A stretch of 7,001 nucleotides of DNA from JBOHNM01 sp050730675 (GTDB taxonomy: Bacteria; Planctomycetota; Phycisphaerae; Phycisphaerales; UBA1924), in contig JBOHNM010000186.1 in the NCBI GenBank assembly GCA_050730675.1, positions 1 through 7,001 on the forward strand. Reading direction: 5' to 3'. Under the pieces are notes generated by a model. That model was not told the DNA's origin and did no database searches. It was given only the letters and a program-made list of their open reading frames with translations. Of the stretch, positions 1 to 5,429 are shown piece after piece. Positions within the stretch are counted from its first letter, which is position 1, and every line of letters begins with the position of its first letter. The position numbers and the translations under genes are program-made.

Positions 1-616
1 CGCCCACACCCCCCGTGCCGCCCGTGCCGCCCGCGCCAGTGCCGCCGAGGACCGCCGTGCCCGAGATGCCACCGAGCCCTGAGTTGCCCGCGCGGGCCGC
101 GATCGCGCCCGTCGCGCCGACGTTGATCTGGTTGCCCGTGGTGAAGATCGCCAGGGCGCCACCACCGCCGCCACCGCCGCCACCGGCCCCGCCGGCGCCG
201 AAGCCCCCAGTACCGACCGCCTGGCCTTGCGCACCGTTGGTGCCGTTGCCGCCCGAAACGTCGATCCGCCCGTTGATCGTCACGACGCCCTGCGTCAGGA
301 TCGCCAGCGGTTGATTGCCGATACCCGTCACGATCGAGCCCGCGCCAATCGTCACCGTGTTGAAGTTGAACGTCATCGCGTTCAGCCCCGTGTACATCGC
401 CTGCGGCACGCCGACTCCGGCAAACGGATTACCGTTGACGGTCACAGCACCCGTGGCAGTGTTGAACACGACTACGTCACCGGGCCCCGTCACCAGGTTC
501 GGCAGCCCGGCGTTGACCGACCCCGCCGCGAACGTGAACGGCGTTTGCGCCGAAGCAGCCCCAGCCAAGACCAGAAGGACCGACACCCCGACCGCGCTTG
601 AAATGGAACGTCGCAT
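1..616 (-). CDS. Secreted glycine-rich protein, N-terminal part (gene continues beyond the left edge)
   Basis: The minus strand is open from an ATG at 616 to the window edge, giving 205 residues. A GGAGAG Shine-Dalgarno (621-626) lies 4 nt upstream and supports this start. The protein opens with a signal peptide: MRRS, a hydrophobic run VGVSVLLVLAGA, and a probable signal peptidase I site ASA|QT after residue 23. Residues about 25-120 are rich in Thr, Val, Asn and Gly with alternating hydrophobics (for example MTFNFNTVTIGAG), suggesting beta-strands or a beta-helix. From about 121 it becomes low complexity, with a nine-Gly run at 145-153 and Gly-Gly-Thr repeats at 191-205. I infer an exported surface or extracellular protein, probably long and repetitive. 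It is superficially like PE-PGRS or autotransporter passenger regions, but no family can be assigned. It is divergent from uvrA. A C-terminal sorting domain or autotransporter barrel, if any, lies outside the window. Confidence 0.75.
   Translation of the reverse strand, partial: MRRSISSAVGVSVLLVLAGAASAQTPFTFAAGSVNAGLPNLVTGPGDVVVFNTATGAVTVNGNPFAGVGVPQAMYTGLNAMTFNFNTVTIGAGSIVTGIGNQPLAILTQGVVTINGRIDVSGGNGTNGAQGQAVGTGGFGAGGAGGGGGGGGGALAIFTTGNQINVGATGAIAARAGNSGLGGISGTAVLGGTGAGGTGGTGGVG
2..46 (-). repeat. Gly-Gly-Thr coding repeat in the secreted protein
   Basis: Near-tandem 9-bp units (reading GGC-GGC-ACG on the minus strand) encode a GGT/GGA/GGV pattern at residues 191-205 of the secreted protein. 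The repeat reaches the left edge, so its full length is unknown. Such arrays often vary in copy number by slippage; that is inference here. Confidence 0.6.
158..184 (-). repeat. Poly-glycine tract (nine GGY codons)
   Basis: Nine consecutive GGT/GGC codons, arranged as imperfect GGT-GGC-GGC units, encode residues 145-153 of the secreted protein. The tract probably forms a flexible segment after the beta-rich N-terminal part. Confidence 0.7.
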
Positions 617-685
617 GGCTCTCTCCAACTCGTTGTCCTGCCGCGGGCCCGGGTCGACTCAACCCGAGGGCGGCAGTCAGTTACC

Positions 686-701
686 AGCGGGTTTCCCCGC
701 T
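686..701 (-). promoter_or_regulatory. Stem-loop with GAAA loop in the predicted 5' leader of the secreted-protein mRNA
   Basis: A perfect 6-bp inverted repeat (AGCGGG/CCCGCT) encloses a 4-nt loop. Read on the minus strand the loop is GAAA, a stable GNRA-type tetraloop. If transcription starts about 7 nt below the -10 candidate at 711-716, this stem lies within a few nt of the mRNA 5' end, about 70 nt ahead of the start codon. A role in mRNA stability or translation is plausible but unproven. Read on the plus strand the stem is followed by only three T residues (701-703), so it is a poor terminator. A weaker 5-bp GC stem lies further down the leader at 650-666. Confidence 0.4.
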
Positions 702-710
702 TTGAGGGAA

Positions 711-740
711 ATTACATCCAACACGTCCGAGAAGCAACAA
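711..740 (-). promoter_or_regulatory. Candidate sigma-70-type promoter for the secreted-protein gene
   Basis: On the minus strand, TTGTTG (735-740) and TGTAAT (711-716) are separated by 18 nt. The -10 hexamer matches TATAAT at 5 of 6 positions; the -35 matches TTGACA only at its first three bases. The spacing and the locally AT-rich sequence in an otherwise GC-rich region make this the best promoter candidate in the 617-813 intergenic stretch. The implied leader is about 88 nt. I saw no equally good promoter facing uvrA and no clear SOS-type operator. Confidence 0.4.
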
Positions 741-813
741 AAAGTCGCGCCAAAAGACCAGAAATGCCCTAACCTTCTCCTATCCCCTGCCTCACCCCGC
801 CTGAGATCACACC

Positions 814-3800
814 GTGCAACAGTTGCCCTCCGCAGCCCCCTCATCGCGGCCATCGATGACCGTTCGCTCCACTCAGACCGAGATCAAGCCGCTTGCGGGA
901 AGCTCCGCCAACGGTGACACGCGCCCCTCCACCCCGCACCGCGACGACGGCAAGTTCATCCGCGTCCGCGGCGCCAAAGAGCACAACCTCAAGAACGTCG
1001 ATGTCGCCATCCCGCGCGACCAGCTCGTCGTCATCACCGGCCTCTCCGGCTCGGGCAAGTCCTCGCTCGCCTTCGACACCATCTTCGCCGAGGGCCAGCG
1101 CAAGTACATGGAGTCCCTCTCCGCGTACGCCCGCCAGTTCCTCGAGCAGCTCAAGAAGCCCGACGTCGAAGAGGTCGAGGGCATCCCCCCCACCATCGCC
1201 ATCGAGCAGCGCTCCGCCTCCGGCAACCCGCGCTCCACCGTCGCCACCACCACCGAGATCTACGACTACCTCCGTCTCCTCTTCGCCCGCTGCGGCGTCG
1301 CCTACTCCTGGCGCCCGACCAAGCTCAAGAAGGACCAGGTCATCGCCCGCGCCGGCGTCCCCATTTCCGCCACGCCCGCCTCGCAGATCGTCGACTCCGT
1401 CATGCAGCGCCCCGCCGGCACGCGGCTGATGGTCCTCGCCCCTGTCGTCCGCGACAAGAAGGGCTTCCACCGCGACGTCATCGAGGACCTCAGCAAGCAG
1501 GGCTGGGGCCGCGCCCGCGTCAACGGTACGATCGTCGAGCTCCGCGAGGTCCTCAAGGATGCCGGCGAGAACCCCCTCAAGCTCGGCCGCTTCGAGAAGC
1601 ACACCATCGAGGCCGTCATCGACCGCCTGGTGATCAACGATGAATCCCGCCAGCGCCTGGCCGAGAGCGTCGAGTCCGCCGTCAAGCTCGCCGACGGCAT
1701 CGTCATCGTCTCCATCGAGGACTCAGGCAAGTTCACCGACATCTCCTACAGCACGAAGTTCGCTGACCCAGAAGATCCAAGTTTCGCGCTCGAAGAGCTT
1801 TCCCCACGCCTTTTTTCCTTCAACTCCCCCCACGGCGCGTGCAAGACCTGCTCCGGCCTCGGAACGCTCATGGAGCTCGACGAAGCCCTCGTCGTCCCCA
1901 ACGAGGAACTCTCCTTCCGCCAGGGCGCCATCGCCGTCTACAACAAGAACCAGCCCGTGCGCGCCTGGTTCACGCGTTCGCTCCGCCGCCTCTGCCGCGC
2001 CACCGGCTTCTCCTACGACGCCCCCTTCAAGGACCTCCCGCCTGATCTCCGCCGCATTGTCCTCTACGGCACCACCAAGGAGGACACCGCCAAGCTCAAG
2101 ATCAAGCTCGCCGGCGCGATCCCCGAGATGACCGAGTGGTGGCACAAGAGTGAGAACCCCACCGTCAAGGAGTGGCTCGGGCAGTTCATGTCCAACAAGC
2201 CCTGCCCCGAGTGCCACGGCGACCGCCTGCGCATCGAGGCCCTGCACGTCTTGCTCACCTCCGGTCACCGCGCCGATACCGCCCAGGCCTTCAGCGGCTC
2301 GGTCATCGGCCGGCCGAAGGACGACGGCACGATCCTCAACATCGCCGAGGTCTCGCGCCTCAACATCGTTGATGCTCTCGACTTCATCTCCGCCCTCAAG
2401 CTCACCCGCGAGCAGCAGACCATCGCCGAACCGATCCTCAAGGAGATCCGCAACCGCCTCTCCTTCCTCCGCGGCGTCGGCCTCGAGTACCTCTCCCTCT
2501 CCCGCAAGACCGCCACCCTCTCCGGCGGCGAGGCCCAGCGCATCCGCCTGGCCACGCAGGTCGGCTCCGGCCTCGTCGGGGCCTGCTACGTCCTCGACGA
2601 ACCCACCATCGGCCTCCACCAGCGCGACAACGACCGCCTCATCGCCACCCTCCGCCACCTCACCGATATCGGCAACACCGTCATCGTCGTCGAGCACGAC
2701 GAGGACATGATCCGCTCGGCCGACTACATCCTCGACGTCGGCCCCGGCCCCGGCGTCCACGGCGGGCGCATCGTCGCCCAAGGCACCATCGCCGACATCA
2801 TCGGCAACCCCAACTCCCTCACCGGCCAGTACCTCTCCGGCATCAAGAAGATCGACGTGCCCGCCAAGCGCCGCGCGCTCAACGAAAAACGCGCCATCAC
2901 CATCAAGGGCGCCGCACAGAACAACCTCAAGAAGATCGACGCCGCCTTCCCCCTGGGCGGCATCATCTCCGTCACCGGCGTCAGCGGGTCGGGCAAGTCC
3001 ACGCTCGTCAACGACATCCTCCTCACCGCCGCCAAGAAGACGCTGACCGGCGCCCGCGAAAAGCCCGGGGCCCACACCGCCTTCAAGATGCACAAGGATG
3101 TTGACCGCATCATCGAGGTGGACCAGACCCCCATCGGCCGCACCCCACGCTCGAACGCCGCCACCTACACCGGCATCTTCGACGACATCCGCAACGTCTT
3201 CGCCGCCACCACCGAGGCCAAGGTCCGCGGCTACAAGCCCGGCCGCTTCTCCTTCAACGTCTCGGCCAAGAACGGCGGCGGCCGCTGCGAGGCGTGCGAG
3301 GGGCAGGGCGTCAAGAAGATCGAGATGCACTTCCTCCCCGACGTCTACGTCGAGTGCGAGGTCTGCCGCGGCAAGCGCTACAACCGCGAGACCCTCGAGG
3401 TCCTCTTCCGCGGCAAGTCCATCGCCGACGTGCTTGCCATGACCGTCGAGCAGGGCGTGCAGTTCTTCGAGAACCACCCCAAGATCCTGAAATTCCTCCA
3501 GTGCCTCCACGAGGTCGGGCTCGACTACATCCAGCTCGGCCAGCCCAGCACCCAGCTCTCCGGCGGCGAGGCCCAGCGCGTCAAGCTCGCCACCGAGCTC
3601 GGCAAGGGCGCCGGCGAACTCGGAACACAAGGCCACACACTCTACATCCTCGACGAGCCGACCACCGGCCTGCACTTCGAGGACATCCGCAAGCTCGTCG
3701 CCGTGATGAACCGCCTGGCCGACGCCGGCAACACGCTTGTGGTCATCGAGCACAACCTTGACGTCATCAAGTGCGCCGACTGGATCATCGACCTCGGGCC

Positions 3801-3912
3801 GGAGGGGGGCGACAACGGCGGCCGCATCATCGCGACGGGGACGCCTGAGCAGGTCGCGGCGACGAAGGCGAGCTATACGGGGCAGTATTTGAGGCCGATG
3901 CTGAAGCGGTGA
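814..3912 (+). CDS. uvrA: UvrABC excinuclease subunit A (UvrA), with altered zinc module 1
   Basis: UvrA is the ATP-driven damage sensor of cytoplasmic nucleotide excision repair; as a dimer it finds lesions and loads UvrB. The duplicated ABC ATPase layout is complete. Half one has Walker A GLSGSGKS (76-83), LSGGEAQR signature (569-576) and Walker B with DEP at 595-597. Half two has Walker A GVSGSGKS (722-729), signature (915-922) and DEP at 947-949. The UvrB-binding region lies at roughly 165-300. CPEC (464-467) marks zinc module 2. Zinc module 3 is intact (C825, C828, C848, C851; 19 residues between the pairs). In zinc module 1 the second pair is present (C343, C346) but the first pair is D318 and D321. 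Numbering is from GTG 814; ATG at 856 is an equally good or better start (1018 aa). Neither has a clear Shine-Dalgarno. Both leave a non-conserved N-terminal extension before FIRVRGAKEHNLKN, where most UvrA proteins (about 940 aa) begin. Codons are strongly C-ending. Confidence 0.97.
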   Translation: MQQLPSAAPSSRPSMTVRSTQTEIKPLAGSSANGDTRPSTPHRDDGKFIRVRGAKEHNLKNVDVAIPRDQLVVITGLSGSGKSSLAFDTIFAEGQRKYMESLSAYARQFLEQLKKPDVEEVEGIPPTIAIEQRSASGNPRSTVATTTEIYDYLRLLFARCGVAYSWRPTKLKKDQVIARAGVPISATPASQIVDSVMQRPAGTRLMVLAPVVRDKKGFHRDVIEDLSKQGWGRARVNGTIVELREVLKDAGENPLKLGRFEKHTIEAVIDRLVINDESRQRLAESVESAVKLADGIVIVSIEDSGKFTDISYSTKFADPEDPSFALEELSPRLFSFNSPHGACKTCSGLGTLMELDEALVVPNEELSFRQGAIAVYNKNQPVRAWFTRSLRRLCRATGFSYDAPFKDLPPDLRRIVLYGTTKEDTAKLKIKLAGAIPEMTEWWHKSENPTVKEWLGQFMSNKPCPECHGDRLRIEALHVLLTSGHRADTAQAFSGSVIGRPKDDGTILNIAEVSRLNIVDALDFISALKLTREQQTIAEPILKEIRNRLSFLRGVGLEYLSLSRKTATLSGGEAQRIRLATQVGSGLVGACYVLDEPTIGLHQRDNDRLIATLRHLTDIGNTVIVVEHDEDMIRSADYILDVGPGPGVHGGRIVAQGTIADIIGNPNSLTGQYLSGIKKIDVPAKRRALNEKRAITIKGAAQNNLKKIDAAFPLGGIISVTGVSGSGKSTLVNDILLTAAKKTLTGAREKPGAHTAFKMHKDVDRIIEVDQTPIGRTPRSNAATYTGIFDDIRNVFAATTEAKVRGYKPGRFSFNVSAKNGGGRCEACEGQGVKKIEMHFLPDVYVECEVCRGKRYNRETLEVLFRGKSIADVLAMTVEQGVQFFENHPKILKFLQCLHEVGLDYIQLGQPSTQLSGGEAQRVKLATELGKGAGELGTQGHTLYILDEPTTGLHFEDIRKLVAVMNRLADAGNTLVVIEHNLDVIKCADWIIDLGPEGGDNGGRIIATGTPEQVAATKASYTGQYLRPMLKR

Positions 3913-3917
3913 TGTGC

Positions 3918-3942
3918 CACTGACGACGCTTCGGCGTCAGTG
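3918..3942. terminator. Hairpin between convergent uvrA and the small nuclease-like gene, possible bidirectional terminator
   Basis: An 8-bp perfect inverted repeat, CACTGACG/CGTCAGTG, surrounds a 9-nt loop. It starts 6 nt after the uvrA stop codon. An alternative fold gives 6 bp plus CGC-TTCG-GCG, a UUCG tetraloop stem, with a 3-nt bulge. No U-tract follows on either strand, so it is not a canonical intrinsic terminator. Its position between convergent genes still suggests 3'-end formation or a transcription barrier. The minus-strand gene's stop codon (3937-3939) lies inside one arm. Confidence 0.45.
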
Positions 3943-4437
3943 CGTGAACGCCATTCGCCGAACGTCACCCGAGGTGTCGACCAAGTAGACAGCGATATCG
4001 AGACGCTGACATGCAGCCATGATCTTGCCCACGCATTCGGCGTGACCCTTGTCATCGGGCAGCGCGATCGCAACCTCGCCCCCGGGGTGCAGAGATTGAA
4101 GCGCGGCGGCGGTGTAGAACGCACGGCTCACGTGGGAAAGGACTTGCCCCGAATCGAACGGTTTGCCGAATCGAAGGGTGTGCGATTTTGAGCTGGTCCC
4201 GCCCTTCGCCTCAACCCGCAGAATCCTTTTGTCGGCCTGTCGCTCGGCGACGATGTCCACGCCCGCCTTGTTGGTATCGCACTGCGAGTGAACGTGATAC
4301 CCATTTGCCGACAGATGCGCACACAGGTGACGAACCACATCATTTTCGGTCAGCATGATCGGCAGCGTACGCCGCACCATGTGGAGATCGGGGACCGGAG
4401 CGAACGGCACCTTCAGCGTTAGCCCCATTGGGGTCAT
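3937..4437 (-). CDS. Small PD-(D/E)XK nuclease-like protein
   Basis: The 166-residue protein has no name I recognise, but its core reads like a restriction-endonuclease fold. A helix (LTENDVVRHLCAHLSANGY, with E31) is followed by D61 in GVDIVAE and by E76-A77-K78 in ILRVEAKGG. This D-x14-E-x-K spacing fits the PD-(D/E)XK metal site. After it come a Gln (Q98) in GQVLSH and an alternating strand (VAIALPDDKGH) near 122-132. At this length there is little room for a separate DNA-recognition domain, so a partner or a non-specific role is likely. The start is uncertain. ATG 4437 has GAGAGG only 2 nt upstream; ATG 4428 would have it 11 nt upstream; ATG 4380 and 4356 lack a Shine-Dalgarno, but conserved-looking sequence begins near 4356. 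Codons are much less G/C-ending than in uvrA, suggesting acquisition. It is convergent with uvrA and divergent from the next gene. Nuclease activity is inferred from motifs only. Confidence 0.75.
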   Translation of the reverse strand: MTPMGLTLKVPFAPVPDLHMVRRTLPIMLTENDVVRHLCAHLSANGYHVHSQCDTNKAGVDIVAERQADKRILRVEAKGGTSSKSHTLRFGKPFDSGQVLSHVSRAFYTAAALQSLHPGGEVAIALPDDKGHAECVGKIMAACQRLDIAVYLVDTSGDVRRMAFTH

Positions 4438-4526
4438 ATCCTCTCAAGCCAGCGCTGAGCCCACTCTTGTTGTTCGTGCCATCATCATTTCCGGTTAGAT
4501 CGCAATTTGACGAAGCGCGTCAAGTG
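4438..4526. promoter_or_regulatory. Divergent promoter region between the two nuclease-like genes
   Basis: If the plus-strand gene begins at ATG 4527, this stretch of about 90 bp must carry promoters for both divergent genes. No strong -35/-10 pair stands out; the best plus-strand guess is TTGTTC (4470-4475) with TTAGAT 19 nt later, which is weak. The stretch is also open in the plus frame from TTG 4428, so part of it may be coding. Confidence 0.3.
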
Positions 4527-5384
4527 ATGGCTATTCTCGATCAGTACCCGGACCTCGATCGACATCGCCAATCCCGATTCGCAACAATGGCCTCGTCGAT
4601 AGTGTCCGGAGAAGGCGCGATTATTCCGCCGACACGACCGGACTTTGATGTCGTACTCCAGGCAATGAAGGACCTCCTAGAGTTTTCGATTATTTGGGAA
4701 AGCCTCCAACCGTCTCCGAGCAATACGCTGCTCTGGTCCAAGCTCCGCGAAATGTTTGGAGACAATGCGGCGCGGAAGGATGCCTCGAAAAACCAACTCG
4801 CTCGAAACACCCAGTTTGAGCTGCTCAATTTGGCGATGTTTCAGAGAGCTGGGTGTGAGCCACAGCTCCTGCCTACCGGACCCGAATTTCGATGCAGGCT
4901 TGGCAGTGTCGAATTTTCGGTAGAGTGCAAGCGCGTGCTTTCGCTGGATCAAATGAGCAAGCGACTTCGTGAGGGTGCGCGGCAGATCAAGCGCGGTGGC
5001 GGACCCGGCTTCCTGATGATTGATTATTCCTGGGCGGTGAATCCAAGCGACAATCTGCTGCTCCTAAACGGGCGGCCGCAGGACTTTGAACGGAAGCAGC
5101 GCGAACGGTTCACGTTGTTCTGGCGAGATCATGGCTCAGACCTTGAGAAGACGCTTGTCACCAAGGGTGTATTGGGGATTGGTCTGTTCGACTACTTGTT
5201 CGTGCAGGAGGGCGGGAACAAGGAGAGCGGAGTGGGACGGTGGCTCACCTATTTCATTAGGGACTTTCGGCGATTCACCTGCCAAAGGGATGAACACATC
5301 AGACTTGCTCGAAACGTCTTTGATTTCCTGACCGTTCTTGGCTTGCCCGCCCCCAATGAGTCACCTGTACCATCACGCCCATAG
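4527..5384 (+). CDS. Putative PD-(D/E)XK nuclease-like protein, about 285 aa
   Basis: The family is not recognised by name. The centre looks like a restriction-endonuclease core. Numbered from ATG 4527, helix FELLNLAMFQRAG carries E98, then P119-E120 in GPEFRCRL, then E133-C134-K135 in VEFSVECKR. The P-E ... E-x-K pattern with 12 intervening residues fits PD-(D/E)XK, with Glu replacing the usual first Asp. A following helix with REGARQIKRGGG and a hydrophobic strand (FLMIDYS) match the usual layout after the active site. Residues 1-90 are helical and the C-terminal 120 residues are mixed; neither resembles a domain I can name. I see no signal peptide or membrane segment. The start is uncertain: the frame is open from TTG 4428, with GTG at 4476 and 4524, and the sequence just before 4527 (FDEARQV) looks helix-like, so the protein may be longer (up to 318 aa). 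No start has a good Shine-Dalgarno. Mixed third-position use matches its two neighbours rather than uvrA. Confidence 0.75.
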   Translation: MAILDQYPDLDRHRQSRFATMASSIVSGEGAIIPPTRPDFDVVLQAMKDLLEFSIIWESLQPSPSNTLLWSKLREMFGDNAARKDASKNQLARNTQFELLNLAMFQRAGCEPQLLPTGPEFRCRLGSVEFSVECKRVLSLDQMSKRLREGARQIKRGGGPGFLMIDYSWAVNPSDNLLLLNGRPQDFERKQRERFTLFWRDHGSDLEKTLVTKGVLGIGLFDYLFVQEGGNKESGVGRWLTYFIRDFRRFTCQRDEHIRLARNVFDFLTVLGLPAPNESPVPSRP

Positions 5385-5429
5385 TGGCACGCGGAGGGCA
5401 GCCCACCAATGAACACGATTGCTCCAGCG

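Noticed and set aside
641..666. GC-rich inverted sequence around CCGCGGGCCCGGG as an operator or terminator
   Set aside because: Only 5 bp pair cleanly and simple GC richness explains the rest; there is no U-tract and no match to an operator I know.
15..917. Plus-strand open frames of 99, 124 and 200 codons at the left end
   Set aside because: Pro/Ala/Arg-rich shadows of the minus-strand glycine-rich gene. The signal peptide, Shine-Dalgarno and amino-acid pattern all support the minus strand.
841..1602. 253-codon minus-strand open frame opposite the start of uvrA
   Set aside because: Low-complexity Gly/Asp/Glu/Leu shadow of uvrA codons with no supporting start signal.
1723..3753. 676-codon open frame on the minus strand inside uvrA
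   Set aside because: It lies opposite uvrA and is rich in Gly, Asp, Glu, Ala and Leu, as expected for the complement of C-ending codons. It has no recognisable domain, while the plus frame is unmistakable UvrA.
5385..5429. Possible terminator between the convergent nuclease-like and HEPN genes
   Set aside because: Only a 4-bp GTGG/CCAC arm and a 3-bp GGG/CCC stem can be drawn, without a U-tract.
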